Assembly: GCA_902795355.1 (NCBI GenBank)
Contig: CADBKZ010000005.1
Location: forward strand, 62,001-126,000
DNA length: 64,000 nt
Reading direction: 5' to 3'
Origin: an uncultured Ruminococcus sp.
GTDB taxonomy: Bacteria > Bacillota > Clostridia > Oscillospirales > CAG-272
This document shows positions 34,786 through 43,667 of this stretch, in pieces. How positions within the stretch are numbered: position 1 is the first letter of the stretch; every line of letters starts with the position of its first letter. Below the pieces are notes generated by a model. The model ran no database searches. It was not told where the DNA came from and was given only the letters and a program-made list of their open reading frames with translations. Both the position numbers and the translations under genes were made by a program.

Positions 34786-35826
34786 ATGAAAGAGGAAACC
34801 GGATCCGCATTGCCCGCGCCGCCGGAACGCGTTCGGTTGGAACGGCCGACCGGCCGGCCGATTTTCCGCATACTCGCGTTTATCGTTTGCCTTGCCGTTC
34901 TTGTGGCGGCCTTTGCCGTAAGCGAAATATGGTCAAGCCCAAGCTCGGCCGTCGGAACATGGATCCGCGGATTGTTCCGCCGCGGCCGCGTTACCGAACC
35001 GCTGCCGGATCAGGTCGCCGATCCGCCCGCGCAAACCGAGGAAACGGACCCGACCGACCCCGCGTTGCCGCAGGACCCGCCGGACGGGGCGATTTCGGTT
35101 TTTGCCGCCACGTTGAGCGAGCCGGCAACGGCATTGCCGGAACCCGCCTCGGAGTGGTATCTTCCCCTGCCGGAAGAGGGGCCTGCGGTCCTGATTGTAC
35201 ATACCTGCCCGAGCGAGGCCTATCTTGCGGAGCCGGTTGCATGGCTGGCGGGGGAGATCGGCGACGCGACCTATTCCGACGATCCCGCCCGCTGCGTTAC
35301 GGCGGTTGGAGAAGTCCTGCGGGAAACGCTTCTTGCCAACGGAATTTCTGCCGTTTGCTGCGACGCGCCGCTCTCCGGCGGCGAAGCCGCTTTGAACGGC
35401 TCCTATGAACGAACGGCCGCGATCATTGCCGAGCAGTTGGAGCGGTATCCGAGCGTCCGGTATGTTGTGGACATCCGCCGCGATTCCCTGATGGACGCGC
35501 AGGGCCGCTATCTCCGCGCCGTGGCAATGGGAGAGGGAGAACCGACGGCGCAGGTACTCGCCGTTGTCGGAACCGACCGCAGCGGCGTCGCGTGTCCCGC
35601 GTGGCGGGAAAATCTGGCGTTTGCCGAGGCGCTCGGCGAACGGCTCGACCGCGAACAGCCGACGGTCTTTCGCGGCGTAACTTTGCGGAATGCTCCCTGC
35701 AACCAGCAGTTGGCCCCGCGCTCCCTGCAACTTCGGATCGGGACAGGAGCCAATACCGCGGCGGAAGCGGCGCGCGCCGCCCGATTGGTCGGGAACGCGC
35801 TTTCCGATCTGTTGTTATGCCGCTAA
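34786..35826 (+). CDS. spoIIP: Stage II sporulation protein P
   Basis: 346 residues. One transmembrane helix near residue 25-45 (IFRILAFIVCLAVLVAAFAV), an acidic Pro/Thr/Asp-rich linker (about 70-120), then the SpoIIP amidase/endopeptidase domain that degrades septal peptidoglycan with SpoIID and SpoIIM during engulfment. The first metal motif reads VLIVHTCPSEAYL, where family members usually show HTHxxE. Further conserved stretches are NGISAVCCDAPL, YVVDIRRDSL and AVVGTDRSG. The change of the second His to Cys is notable. A clear AAAAGGAG precedes ATG 34786; a 22-bp terminator follows. Confidence 0.9.
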   Translation: MKEETGSALPAPPERVRLERPTGRPIFRILAFIVCLAVLVAAFAVSEIWSSPSSAVGTWIRGLFRRGRVTEPLPDQVADPPAQTEETDPTDPALPQDPPDGAISVFAATLSEPATALPEPASEWYLPLPEEGPAVLIVHTCPSEAYLAEPVAWLAGEIGDATYSDDPARCVTAVGEVLRETLLANGISAVCCDAPLSGGEAALNGSYERTAAIIAEQLERYPSVRYVVDIRRDSLMDAQGRYLRAVAMGEGEPTAQVLAVVGTDRSGVACPAWRENLAFAEALGERLDREQPTVFRGVTLRNAPCNQQLAPRSLQLRIGTGANTAAEAARAARLVGNALSDLLLCR

Positions 35827-35872
35827 AACGGAAAAGCCGCCGCAACGTGCGTTGCGGCGGCTTTTCCGTTTT
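35825..35872. terminator. Bidirectional terminator, spoIIP / 35876-36187
   Basis: A perfect 22-bp stem (35825-35846 / 35851-35872) with loop GTGC and flanking A and T tracts, between convergent genes. Confidence 0.88.
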
Positions 35873-35875
35873 CAT

Positions 35876-36187
35876 TTATTTATTTTTACGAAGAAAGAGA
35901 ACGAGAATCGCGGAGCAGAGCGAGGCGAGCAAAAGCCCCGAAACAATGGGAAGCAGACCCGTTTCCAAAAGGCCGGCGACCGCAAAAAGCCCCGCGGCGG
36001 AAACCGAAACCGCCGCAATCCGGATGGCTCGGATTGACCGCAGCCGCCCCGCGAACGCGCAAACCGAAGCGCAAACGCGCGCGAAAACCCCGCGCTTGGC
36101 AAAGCGACGCTTCGGTTCCCGATAAATCCGGCCGTAAATTCCACTATTGGAAATATAATAGGGGTATGTTTCAAAAGATTTGTTCAT
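35876..36187 (-). CDS. Small membrane protein, unknown
   Basis: 103 residues, not recognised. A basic N-terminal half with Tyr-rich start (SFETYPYYISNSGIYGRIYREPKRR) is followed by two predicted membrane segments (AIRIAAVSVSAAGLFAVAG and LLPIVSGLLLASLCSAILVLFL) and ends LRKNK. It has its own consensus promoter, divergent from the XRE/S24 regulator, and an operator-like palindrome over its -10. This suggests control by that regulator. Confidence 0.62.
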   Translation of the reverse strand: MNKSFETYPYYISNSGIYGRIYREPKRRFAKRGVFARVCASVCAFAGRLRSIRAIRIAAVSVSAAGLFAVAGLLETGLLPIVSGLLLASLCSAILVLFLRKNK

Positions 36188-36219
36188 AAAAACCTCGAAA
36201 AATGCCGAAAATGGAATTT

Positions 36220-36257
36220 TGTGATGTTATTATATCACATGAAATCCGGTTTGTCAA
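36220..36257 (-). promoter_or_regulatory. Promoter with palindromic operator
   Basis: On the minus strand TTGACA (36257-36252), a 17-base spacer and TATAAT (36234-36229). The palindrome TGTGAT-N8-ATCACA (36220-36239) covers the -10, so bound protein would block transcription of the small membrane protein gene. Confidence 0.72.
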
Positions 36258-36297
36258 TAGGTTTTTTCCAAAAAAAGAAATTTTTTTCAAAAAACTC

Positions 36298-36326
36298 TTT
36301 ACAAACCGTTTTTTTTATGATATAAT
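36298..36326 (+). promoter_or_regulatory. Promoter of the XRE/S24 regulator
   Basis: TTTACA (36298-36303), a 17-base spacer and TATAAT (36321-36326). The transcript would carry an untranslated leader of about 105 bases before ATG 36441. Confidence 0.75.
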
Positions 36327-36440
36327 AAATCCATAATCAGAAAACCGAGAGGGGAACCGCGGTTGGCGGTGCGGCGGGCGCAATGGGCGCAAGCCGCGGC
36401 CGGAACGCGCAAATCCGCAATCGGAACACGGAGGGGTTTT

Positions 36441-37265
36441 ATGGAAACCTATATCGACCGGATCAAGCAAATGAAAACCGCGCGCAAGCTCACCAACGAT
36501 CGCTTGGCGGAACTTTCGGGAATCCCGCTCGGAACATTGAGCAAGCTGATGGCGGGAATGAGCGAATCTCCGAAGCTCTCCAACATTGTGGCAATTTGCA
36601 ACGCGCTGGATTGCTCGGTGGATTATATTGTAACCGGCAACCCCGAGAACACCAATAACTACACGCTCTCGCCGGACGAAATGCGGCTGATCGAGGAATA
36701 CCGCGCGCTGGATCGCTGGGGGCGGGAATTGACCGAGGAGGTAATCGCCCGCGAAACCGCGCGCGTGGAAAGCATGAACGGCCGGAGCGGCGAAAAAACC
36801 GCCGCGGAATCGGAGCGTTCCGCGGCTTCTTCGGCGCGGATCCTCAAACCCATCAAACCTGCCGGACGTTTCGCGGGCGCGCAGCCGCAAACAGGCAAAC
36901 GCACGGTTTTGCTGTACGAGCTGCCGGTTTCCGCGGGCGTTGGCGTCTATCTGGACGACAGCCGCGCCGAGCGCGTGAGCATTCCGAACAACGAAAAAAC
37001 CGCCGAGGCGGACTATGCGCTGCGCATCAGCGGCAACAGCATGGAGCCGAAATACCACAACGGCGATGTGCTTCTCGTGCAGAACGCCGATTCGGTGGAG
37101 ATCGGCGAAGCGGGAATTTTCCTGCTGGACGGGAGCGGGTTCTTCAAAATTTACGGGGGAGATCGCTTGATCTCGCTCAATCCCGATTACGGCCCGATCC
37201 TGCTCAAAGATTTTGCCGACGTGCAGTGCCGCGGCCGCGTGGTCGGTCGGTTGCGGAGAAAATAA
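36441..37265 (+). CDS. LexA-like XRE regulator with S24 peptidase domain
   Basis: 274 residues from ATG 36441 (ggagggg site). The N-terminal HTH (MKTARKLTNDRLAELSGIPLGTLSKLMAGMSESPKLSNIVAICNALDCSVDYIVTG) is followed by a variable linker and a C-terminal S24 LexA/CI-type domain: ALRISGNSMEPKYHNGDVLLVQN carries the nucleophile Ser (near 199) and FFKIYGGDRLISLNPDYGPI the general-base Lys (near 236). Such regulators self-cleave on DNA damage or act as stable repressors. An upstream in-frame start would add a basic tail with no ribosome site, so it is not used. Likely target: the divergent promoter with the palindrome. Confidence 0.88.
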   Translation: METYIDRIKQMKTARKLTNDRLAELSGIPLGTLSKLMAGMSESPKLSNIVAICNALDCSVDYIVTGNPENTNNYTLSPDEMRLIEEYRALDRWGRELTEEVIARETARVESMNGRSGEKTAAESERSAASSARILKPIKPAGRFAGAQPQTGKRTVLLYELPVSAGVGVYLDDSRAERVSIPNNEKTAEADYALRISGNSMEPKYHNGDVLLVQNADSVEIGEAGIFLLDGSGFFKIYGGDRLISLNPDYGPILLKDFADVQCRGRVVGRLRRK

Positions 37266-37280
37266 AAACACGGGACACCA

Positions 37281-37321
37281 AAAAGCCCCTTTGGAAAACA
37301 ACTGTTTCCAAAGGGGTTTTT
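37281..37321. terminator. Bidirectional terminator
   Basis: Stem CCCCTTTGGAAA / TTTCCAAAGGGG with A5 and T5 flanks, between the convergent XRE/S24 gene and the cyclophilin-like lipoprotein gene. Confidence 0.85.
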
Positions 37322-37332
37322 GATATTCTCGT

Positions 37333-37860
37333 TTACGGAAGGGAGAAGGTGATTTCAACGGTCCCGCTCCCGAGCGCGGCTTTGAGCGTTCCGCCGTCCG
37401 CGTCCCGAATGCGGCCGAGGCGGGTAAAGGTCCATGAATTGGTATCATAATAAACCGTAATCCGGTTTCCGAGATATAGAATCAGGTCTCCCGCTTCCGT
37501 GGTAATCGGTTCATCGTTGCGCGGGAGCGTGCGGGAGAGCGGGCCAACCTTTTCAAAATTGCCGTAATCTTCCATGGAAACGGTGATAGGTCCTTCGGCC
37601 AGCCATGCAAGAAACGCGTCGCCCGAGGAATTTTTTGCAATGTCGGCAAGCATTTCCGTGCCGTTGAAGCGAAGCAAAACGGCGCGGCTTTCGGGGGTTG
37701 CGGTTTGTTCGGTGTGTTCCATAGCGGTGGTAAGCTCTCCTTCCGTTTCAATTGGGGCGGTTTGGGGTGGAATCGGCGCGTCGGCGGTTGCGCACGCGCA
37801 AAGCAGAACTGCAAAAACAGCCGCCAACCAAAGGCATGGGAAGCGTTGGATCATTTTCAT
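37333..37860 (-). CDS. Cyclophilin-like fold lipoprotein
   Basis: 175 residues. The signal peptide ends CAC (lipobox LLCAC, Cys23), then a Thr/Pro/Glu linker. The body (residues 60-175) matches the small cyclophilin-like family: VLLRFNGTEMLADIAKNSSGDAFLAWL, ITVSMEDYGNFEKVGPLSRTLP, AGDLILYLGNRITVYYDTNSWTFTRLGRI. This family is a beta-barrel often fused to or near redox proteins; enzymatic activity is not established. It has its own TTGCAA/TATAAT promoter. Confidence 0.82.
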   Translation of the reverse strand: MKMIQRFPCLWLAAVFAVLLCACATADAPIPPQTAPIETEGELTTAMEHTEQTATPESRAVLLRFNGTEMLADIAKNSSGDAFLAWLAEGPITVSMEDYGNFEKVGPLSRTLPRNDEPITTEAGDLILYLGNRITVYYDTNSWTFTRLGRIRDADGGTLKAALGSGTVEITFSLP

Positions 37861-37913
37861 TCAATCGCCGCCTTTCCGCAAGTGGATTTCGTCAATTGCT
37901 CCGTTCATGGAAT

Positions 37914-37942
37914 ATTATAGCAGATTTTGCCGCGTTTTGCAA
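37914..37942 (-). promoter_or_regulatory. Promoter of the cyclophilin-like lipoprotein gene
   Basis: On the minus strand TTGCAA (37942-37937), a 17-base spacer and TATAAT (37919-37914). Confidence 0.8.
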
Positions 37943-38002
37943 GTCCTTTTCGCGTCGAATTTCGGGAGAATGCCCGATAAAGTGTCAAAATACGGCGGCG
38001 CG

Positions 38003-38010
38003 CATAGAAT
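38003..38010 (+). promoter_or_regulatory. Possible sporulation-type -10 element
   Basis: CATAGAAT resembles the sigma-E -10 consensus. It would start a transcript just before the folded leader of the Cys-rich gene. No convincing -35 is present. Confidence 0.28.
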
Positions 38011-38030
38011 GATAGCGAGGAGCTTTAAGA

Positions 38031-38106
38031 CAATACCGCGCAATTCTGACGGAACAGACGCAAGTTTACGCGCCGTCAAGGCGCAAGCCGCGGATGCGCG
38101 GTATTG
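38031..38106 (+). ncRNA. Foldable three-way leader element
   Basis: A perfect 11-bp outer stem, CAATACCGCGC (38031-38041) with GCGCGGTATTG (38096-38106), encloses UGACGG/CCGUCA (38047-38052, 38073-38078) and a GGC-GCAA-GCC tetraloop hairpin (38080-38089). The three helices meet in a compact junction 45 bases upstream of ATG 38151. It has no U-run. It could be a structured 5' leader, a small RNA or a palindromic repeat; class not recognised. Confidence 0.5.
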
Positions 38107-38150
38107 CCTTAATTCACCCGATAACAAATCAAGTAAGGAGATTTACGGTT

Positions 38151-39008
38151 ATGGCGGAAAACAGATTCCCGAATTTGCCGCGGGAAACGGTTTGCATTGA
38201 GACCAACCGCGTGCTGGACTCTTGCCGCGATCGCGACTGTTTCGAAAACGTTCGGGTTTACCTTTCCGATTTCGGAAACGAAGTTTTGGAACGCGCGGGA
38301 GCGGTTCGCGCCAAAAACGCGGAGATTCTTTGGACCAACATCACCATTGATCCGATCGCGTTCAATCGCGGGTTCTATGCGGTGAACATCCGGTTCTATA
38401 TTCGCGTGGAGTGCGAGGCTTGCGTGGGCCACGGCGGCCGTGGCGGCGGTCACGGCGGGCAATCGCAGGATATTGAAGGGCTTGCGGTGGTGGAGAAGCG
38501 CGTAATCCTCTATGGTGGCGAAAACGGCGCGATGACGTTCCGGAGCAACCAGAACAACGACTTCTGCTCGTTCGGCAACGCGGGCGAGGGAAGCCGCAAC
38601 ACCCCCACCGCGGTGGTGGAAGTGGTGGACCCCGTTTTGCTCGGCACCAAGGTTATGGAGCGGCCCGAGCGCCCCTGCGGTTGTTGCTGCTGCCACGAAG
38701 GCGAGCTTCCCGAATCGCTTTTGGCGGGATTGCAGGCCCCCGTTATTTTTGACGACGACGACAACAACAGAAACCGCTTCCTGACGGTTTCTCTCGGTAT
38801 TTTCTCGGTGATTCGCATCGTTCGCCCCGCGGAATACCTGATTCAGGCGGCCGAATATGTGATTCCCGAAAAGGAATGCCTTGCGGCGGAAGAGGACGAT
38901 CCCTGCCACATTTTCAAAAGCATGCCGTTCCCGATGGGAGAATTTTCTTCCCAAGGGTACCAGCCCGAATCCCAACGCCCCGATCGGCATTGCGGATGCG
39001 GCGGATAA
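38151..39008 (+). CDS. Cys-rich conserved clostridial protein, possible spore-surface protein
   Basis: 285 residues from ATG 38151 (AAGGAG 10 bases before). Two similar-looking beta-rich halves: VCIETNRVLDSCRDRDCFENVRVYLSDFG and WTNITIDPIAFNRGFYAVNIRFYIRVECEACVG, then a Gly/His linker, GLAVVEKRVILYGGENG, VVEVVDPVLLGTKV, a CGCCCCHEG cluster near 180, and a CGCGG end. No signal peptide or membrane segment. It resembles a hypothetical family I associate with spore-forming Clostridia. The cysteine clusters and His/Gly linker would suit a cross-linked coat layer, but that is inference. Confidence 0.72.
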   Translation: MAENRFPNLPRETVCIETNRVLDSCRDRDCFENVRVYLSDFGNEVLERAGAVRAKNAEILWTNITIDPIAFNRGFYAVNIRFYIRVECEACVGHGGRGGGHGGQSQDIEGLAVVEKRVILYGGENGAMTFRSNQNNDFCSFGNAGEGSRNTPTAVVEVVDPVLLGTKVMERPERPCGCCCCHEGELPESLLAGLQAPVIFDDDDNNRNRFLTVSLGIFSVIRIVRPAEYLIQAAEYVIPEKECLAAEEDDPCHIFKSMPFPMGEFSSQGYQPESQRPDRHCGCGG

Positions 39009-39033
39009 ACGCCCGAAGCGAGCGCGGATAATC

Positions 39034-39076
39034 AAAAAGCCATCCCGATTGCGGTATGCTTTCGGGATGGCTTTTT
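39034..39076. terminator. Bidirectional terminator, Cys-rich gene / clpX
   Basis: Stem AAAAAGCCATCCCGA (39034-39048) / TCGGGATGGCTTTTT (39062-39076), between convergent genes. Confidence 0.85.
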
Positions 39077-39091
39077 ACGGTATTTTTCGCA

Positions 39092-40435
39092 TTAAGCGTC
39101 CTTTTTGGGGGCGGGAAGTTCTTCCGGCGGCTCGGGAACGGGGAGATCGCGCAAGAGCGTATAATTGCATTCTCCCGTGCCGCGAATACAATCGGGCGTA
39201 ATCTCCACTTTTGCAATATCATGCCGCGAAGGAATTTCATACATCAGCTTGGTCATGGAGTTTTCGAGAATCGCGCGCAGCCCGCGCGCGCCTGTTCCGC
39301 GCTCCAAAGCGAGATCGGCCACCGCCTGCAACGCTTCCTCGGAAAAGGTCAGCTCCACGCCGTCCATCCGGAACAGCTTCTGATATTGGCGGATCAGCGA
39401 GTTTTTCGGCTCGGTCAGAATCCGGACAAGCGCGCCGCGGTCCAGATCCGAAAGGGGAACGATAACGGGAATACGACCCACCAGCTCGGGAATCATGCCG
39501 AATTTTACAATATCGTGCGGAATCACGTCGCGGAAAATGCCCGTGTCTTTCTTTTCGGATTTGGTCAGAATTTCGCCGCCGAACCCGATGGTCGAGTTGC
39601 CTTTGCGGCGTTCGATTACCTGATCCAGCCCCTCGAACGCGCCGCCGCAGATAAAGAGGATGTTTTGCGTATTGACCTGAATAAATTCCTGATTTGGGTG
39701 CTTCCGGCCGCCCTGCGGGGGAACGTTTGCAATGGTTCCTTCCAGAATTTTCAAAAGTGCCTGCTGAACGCCCTCGCCGGAAACATCGCGCGTAATGGAG
39801 CGGTTTTCGCTCTTGCGGGCAATCTTATCGATCTCGTCGATATATATGATCCCGCGTTCCGCGAGTTCCACGTCGTAATCCGCCGCTTGAATCAGGCGGA
39901 GCAGAATGTTTTCCACGTCCTCGCCCACATATCCGGCCTCGGTCAGCGTGGTGGCGTCCGCAATGGCGAAAGGAACCTTCATGGTGCGCGCCAGAGTTTG
40001 CGCCAAATAGGTTTTTCCAACGCCCGTTGGACCGATCAGAAGCACGTTGCTTTTTTGCAGTTCCACATCGTCGGTCGTTTCCTGCAATTTTTTGCCGACC
40101 TTCCCGCGCGACTTTTTGCCGTCCCGCGAGAGGATGCGTTTGTAGTGGTTGTATACCGCAACGGAAAGCGCAACTTTCGCGCTGTCCTGCCCGATTACAT
40201 ACTGATCGAGCGAAGCCTTGATCTGCGCGGGACGGGGAAGATCGTCGAGCGTGAATTTATCGAACTGTTCGTTCTGCGCCTCGTTTTCGTAGATTACGCG
40301 GTTGCAGGCCTCAATGCAGAAATCGCAGAGATAGGCTCCGGTGGGGGACGGGATCAAAAAATTGACCTGCCGCTCGTTTCTGCCGCAGAAGGAGCAATGC
40401 CGCAGACCTTTTCCGTTGTTGTTTGAGTTTGCCAT
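39092..40435 (-). CDS. clpX: ATP-dependent Clp protease ATP-binding subunit ClpX
   Basis: 447 residues, hexameric AAA+ unfoldase delivering substrates to ClpP. The N-terminal zinc-binding domain has Cys pairs at 14/17 and 37/40. Walker A GPTGVGKT near residue 135, Walker B IIYIDEID, the pore loop GYVGED, sensor 1 and the [13 protein letters not shown] sensor 2 region are all visible. The IGF-type loop for ClpP docking appears as STIGFGG. clpP lies 39 bases upstream on the same strand, and tig precedes clpP, the classical order tig-clpP-clpX. Confidence 0.97.
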   Translation of the reverse strand: MANSNNNGKGLRHCSFCGRNERQVNFLIPSPTGAYLCDFCIEACNRVIYENEAQNEQFDKFTLDDLPRPAQIKASLDQYVIGQDSAKVALSVAVYNHYKRILSRDGKKSRGKVGKKLQETTDDVELQKSNVLLIGPTGVGKTYLAQTLARTMKVPFAIADATTLTEAGYVGEDVENILLRLIQAADYDVELAERGIIYIDEIDKIARKSENRSITRDVSGEGVQQALLKILEGTIANVPPQGGRKHPNQEFIQVNTQNILFICGGAFEGLDQVIERRKGNSTIGFGGEILTKSEKKDTGIFRDVIPHDIVKFGMIPELVGRIPVIVPLSDLDRGALVRILTEPKNSLIRQYQKLFRMDGVELTFSEEALQAVADLALERGTGARGLRAILENSMTKLMYEIPSRHDIAKVEITPDCIRGTGECNYTLLRDLPVPEPPEELPAPKKDA

Positions 40436-40474
40436 CTTTGTGCAGAACTCCTTTCCGTCAGAATTTTGCGGGGA

Positions 40475-41083
40475 TTATCGGTGTTCGATAATCTTATCGA
40501 TCAACCCGTATTCAAGGGCCTGCTGCGCGGTCATGTAGTTGTCGCGGTCGGTGTCCTTTTCAATGGTTTCCAGCGGCTTGCCCGTGTTTTCGGCAAGAAT
40601 TTCATTCAGCGTGCGTTTGATGCGCAGGATCTGCTCGGCCTGAATCTGAATATCGGTTGCCTGACCCTTTGCGCCGCCAAGCGGTTGGTGGATCATAATT
40701 TCGCTGTGGGGAAGCGCAATGCGCTTTCCTTTGGTTCCCGAGGAGAGCAGGAACGCGCCCATGCTCGCCGCCATACCGATGCAAATGGTGGAAACGTCGC
40801 ATTTGATGAATTTCATGGTGTCGTAAATCGCCATGCCGGCGGTAACGGAGCCGCCCGGGGAATTGATATAGAAAGAAATTTCCTTGTCGGGGTCCTGCGC
40901 TTCCAGAAAGAGCATTTGCGCCACAACAAGAGAGGCCGTGGTGTCGTTCACCTCGTCGGAGAGGAACACAATGCGGTCGTTGAGCAAACGGGAGAAAATA
41001 TCATACGAACGCTCGCCGCGGTTGGTTTGCTCCACAACCATAGGAACGAGCGCGTTTTGCGCGTTGTTTCGAAAATCGAACAT
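40475..41083 (-). CDS. clpP: ATP-dependent Clp protease proteolytic subunit ClpP
   Basis: 202 residues, serine peptidase forming the tetradecameric barrel. The catalytic triad is visible as Ser in [15 protein letters not shown], His in [14 protein letters not shown] and Asp in [12 protein letters not shown]. The N-terminal [26 protein letters not shown] and [18 protein letters not shown] are family hallmarks. It lies between tig and clpX, probably one transcript read from the tig promoter. Confidence 0.97.
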   Translation of the reverse strand: MFDFRNNAQNALVPMVVEQTNRGERSYDIFSRLLNDRIVFLSDEVNDTTASLVVAQMLFLEAQDPDKEISFYINSPGGSVTAGMAIYDTMKFIKCDVSTICIGMAASMGAFLLSSGTKGKRIALPHSEIMIHQPLGGAKGQATDIQIQAEQILRIKRTLNEILAENTGKPLETIEKDTDRDNYMTAQQALEYGLIDKIIEHR

Positions 41084-41172
41084 AACATTTTTCCTTTCTG
41101 TGTCTGATGTTTTGAGAAACAGAAACCGGAAGCGGCAAAACCGTTTCCGGCCTCTGTTCGGAAAGCCGCCGA

Positions 41173-42462
41173 TTACGCTTTGATCACTGCTTTTTCCTTT
41201 ACGAGATCCATTGCCTTTTTCACTTTCATATCCTCGGCAACGGATTCTTCGGGAACCATTTCGCGGACTTTATCTGGCTCCATCTGGTAGGAGTCGGCGA
41301 TCCGTTGGATCTCCTCGTTAATGTCCTTTTTCGTAACTTTGATTTTTTCGAGCTTGGCGATCTTTTCGAGGGCCAAACGGAGTTTGACCTGCTTTTCAGC
41401 CTGCGGGCGGAGCTGCTCGCGGAGCTTTTCCACGGTCATGCCTGTATACTTGAAGTAGGTGTCAAGGTCGAGACCCTGCATCCGCAACCGGTTTTCGTAA
41501 TCGCGGACGAAATTGTCGGTTTCGGCGGCGAACATGGCCTCGGGAATATCCGCTTTCATTTTTTCAATGAGCGAATCGAGAATCTGCTCCTCGAATTTGT
41601 TGTCGGCTTCGGTTTCGTGTCTCTTTTCGATTTTTGCCTTGACGTCGGCGCGGTATTCATCCATAGTGTCAAATTCGGAAACGTCCTTGGCAAAATCGTC
41701 GTCGAGGTCGGGAAGCTCAATGTGGCGGATCTTGTGGATCACGGTTTTGAACACAGCGGCTTTGCCGGCGAGTTCCTTTGCGTGGTAATCCTCTGGGAAG
41801 GTGACGTTGACATCGAACGGCTCTTCCGCCTTATGTCCGGCAACCTGCTCTTCAAACCCGGGAATAAAGTTTCCGGAGCCGAGCTTGAGCGGGTAATCGG
41901 AGCCTTTTCCGCCGTCGAACGGAACGCCGTCCACCGAGCCTTCGTAGTCGATGTGGCAAATATCGCCCATCACGCTTTCGCCGTCGGTAATTTCGGTTTC
42001 GCGGGCGTTTCTCTCGCGAATGGTGTTAATCTCCGCGTCCACCTCTTCGTCGGTTACGGGAGCCACAGCTTTTTCCGCCTCGATGCCGAAGTAGTCCTCG
42101 ATTTTGACGTCGGGTTTGACCGATACTTTTGCGGTGAACACAACGCCGTTTGCGTCGTCCACGGACTCCACGTCGAATTCGGGGTTGCCCACCGCCTGCA
42201 ATTTGCTCTCTTTCAAAGCCTCTTCCCAAGCGGCGGGAAGCACCTCGTTGAAAGCGTCCTCATAGAAAAATCCTTTTCCGTACATCTTTTCGATAACCGA
42301 ACGGGGCGCCTTGCCGCGCCGGAATCCCGGAACGTTGATTTTGGCTACCTGCTTATGGTAAGCGTTGGAAACCGCTTTTGCAAAGGTATCCTTATCAACC
42401 GAGAATTTCAACGTGTAAACGTTTTTCTCGTTCTTGGATTTTTCGGATTTGATCAGACTCAT
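41173..42462 (-). CDS. tig: Trigger factor
   Basis: 429 residues, ribosome-associated chaperone with peptidyl-prolyl isomerase domain. The ribosome-binding tail signature is [19 protein letters not shown] near residue 44. The FKBP-like domain (about 155-240) shows [41 protein letters not shown]. The C-terminal helical arms follow ([28 protein letters not shown]). Strong promoter and AGGAGG-like site (ttggaggatg) upstream. First gene of tig-clpP-clpX. Confidence 0.97.
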   Translation of the reverse strand: MSLIKSEKSKNEKNVYTLKFSVDKDTFAKAVSNAYHKQVAKINVPGFRRGKAPRSVIEKMYGKGFFYEDAFNEVLPAAWEEALKESKLQAVGNPEFDVESVDDANGVVFTAKVSVKPDVKIEDYFGIEAEKAVAPVTDEEVDAEINTIRERNARETEITDGESVMGDICHIDYEGSVDGVPFDGGKGSDYPLKLGSGNFIPGFEEQVAGHKAEEPFDVNVTFPEDYHAKELAGKAAVFKTVIHKIRHIELPDLDDDFAKDVSEFDTMDEYRADVKAKIEKRHETEADNKFEEQILDSLIEKMKADIPEAMFAAETDNFVRDYENRLRMQGLDLDTYFKYTGMTVEKLREQLRPQAEKQVKLRLALEKIAKLEKIKVTKKDINEEIQRIADSYQMEPDKVREMVPEESVAEDMKVKKAMDLVKEKAVIKA

Positions 42463-42500
42463 TTTTTAACATCCTCCAAAAGAATAATACATACCAATAT

Positions 42501-42529
42501 ATTTTACCTTTTTTCCCTCGATTTGTCAA
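42501..42529 (-). promoter_or_regulatory. Promoter of tig-clpP-clpX
   Basis: On the minus strand TTGACA (42529-42524), a 17-base spacer and TAAAAT (42506-42501). Confidence 0.8.
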
Positions 42530-42567
42530 TGCTTTTTCGGAAAAAAAGAGAAAAACAAAAGTTTTTT

Positions 42568-43305
42568 TCACGCTTCGGCCGGTAAACGGACGGGAATCGG
42601 GGTAAAATGCAGATAATCGGCCGCGCAGAGAACAAAATCGATTTCCTCGAAACGGCTTACGGGCGGCGCATAGTACGCGCCGTGGATATGGCCGAAATAG
42701 CAGATCCGGATCCGGAAATCGTGCAAAACATCCATAATCTCGCGGCAAACGATCCCGTTCCAAACCGGCGGAAAGTGCAAAAACGGGATGATCGGCAGGT
42801 TGCCGCCGTCGGCTTCGCGCAGGCGAACGGCCTCGTTCAGGCTCATCCGCAGACGGACAACCTCGCGGTTGACGATTTTGGCGTAGTCCACCTCGTCCTT
42901 GGTGTGTTGCTGCGTTTCTTCCGTAAACCAGCCGCGCGAGCCGCAAACCACGCAGTTTTCCGCAAGATACGCGTTGTTGTAAAGGATATGCAGGGAATCG
43001 AACCCGTGTGCTTTCCAGAAAGCGGAAACCTTGGAATTGGTGGAAAACCAGAAATCGTGGTTTCCTTTTCCAACGAGCTTTTGGCCGTTCAGGGCGTTGA
43101 GAAAGCGGAAATCGTCCTCGGAATCTTCCATGCGAAGCGCCCATGAAATGTCGCCCGGGAGAACCACGGTATCGGCCGGTTCCACAACGGCGTTCCAATT
43201 GCGGCGGAGTTTTTCCATGTGGTCCTTCCAACGGTCGCCGAAAATCGCCATGGATTTGGAGCGGTCGGAAGAGAGGTGCAGGTCTGCGATCACATAAAGC
43301 GCCAT
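42568..43305 (-). CDS. Calcineurin-like metallophosphoesterase
   Basis: 245 residues, cytoplasmic. The five metal motifs are present: VIADLHL (Asp, His), LPGDIS, GKGNHDFW, an FLHFPP His and YFGHIHG. Family members hydrolyse phosphomonoesters or diesters such as cyclic nucleotides, but the substrate here is unknown. Monocistronic on the reverse strand, with AAAGGA before ATG 43305. The tig promoter lies downstream of it, so it is transcribed separately. Confidence 0.86.
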   Translation of the reverse strand: MALYVIADLHLSSDRSKSMAIFGDRWKDHMEKLRRNWNAVVEPADTVVLPGDISWALRMEDSEDDFRFLNALNGQKLVGKGNHDFWFSTNSKVSAFWKAHGFDSLHILYNNAYLAENCVVCGSRGWFTEETQQHTKDEVDYAKIVNREVVRLRMSLNEAVRLREADGGNLPIIPFLHFPPVWNGIVCREIMDVLHDFRIRICYFGHIHGAYYAPPVSRFEEIDFVLCAADYLHFTPIPVRLPAEA

Positions 43306-43424
43306 CGGAACGGTTCCTTTCTCGGGTGGAGTGAATAAACGGTTTTGCGGCAGGGAAAAATAGCGGATGAAGGCTCTGCCTTTTCGGGCTTTGCCCGAAC
43401 CAAACGAATCGAGGGAGAAAAATT

Positions 43425-43616
43425 ATGGAACACTACGGCAACGAACAGGAAAAGAAGCACTGCAGGATTGAGGGCATCCGATGCAATGTGGAGAACTGCT
43501 ACTACCACGACCAAAAGACCGATTGCACCGCGCGTGAAATTTCGGTTGGACCGGATTGCGCGCATTGCTCGGACGAAACCGTTTGCTCAACTTTCAAGCC
43601 GAAAGAAGAGCAGTAA
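43425..43616 (+). CDS. DUF1540 small Cys-rich protein
   Basis: 63 residues with seven cysteines in the spacing of the DUF1540 family: HCRIEGIRCNVENCYYHD, DCTAREISVG and CAHCSDETVCSTF. These small proteins are common in spore-forming Bacillota and are thought to bind metal; their role is not settled. ATG 43425 follows GAGGGAGAAA. A good terminator starts 20 bases after the stop. Confidence 0.85.
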   Translation: MEHYGNEQEKKHCRIEGIRCNVENCYYHDQKTDCTAREISVGPDCAHCSDETVCSTFKPKEEQ

Positions 43617-43635
43617 TTCCACCGCCTTCCAAGCG

Positions 43636-43667
43636 AAACGGCGCCAGCCACGGCTGCGCCGTTTTTT
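43636..43667. terminator. Terminator after the DUF1540 gene
   Basis: Stem AAACGGCGC (43636-43644) / GCGCCGTTT (43656-43664) with an inner AGCC/GGCT pair and T6. It may also stop thrC transcripts from the other side, though with fewer Ts. Confidence 0.8.
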
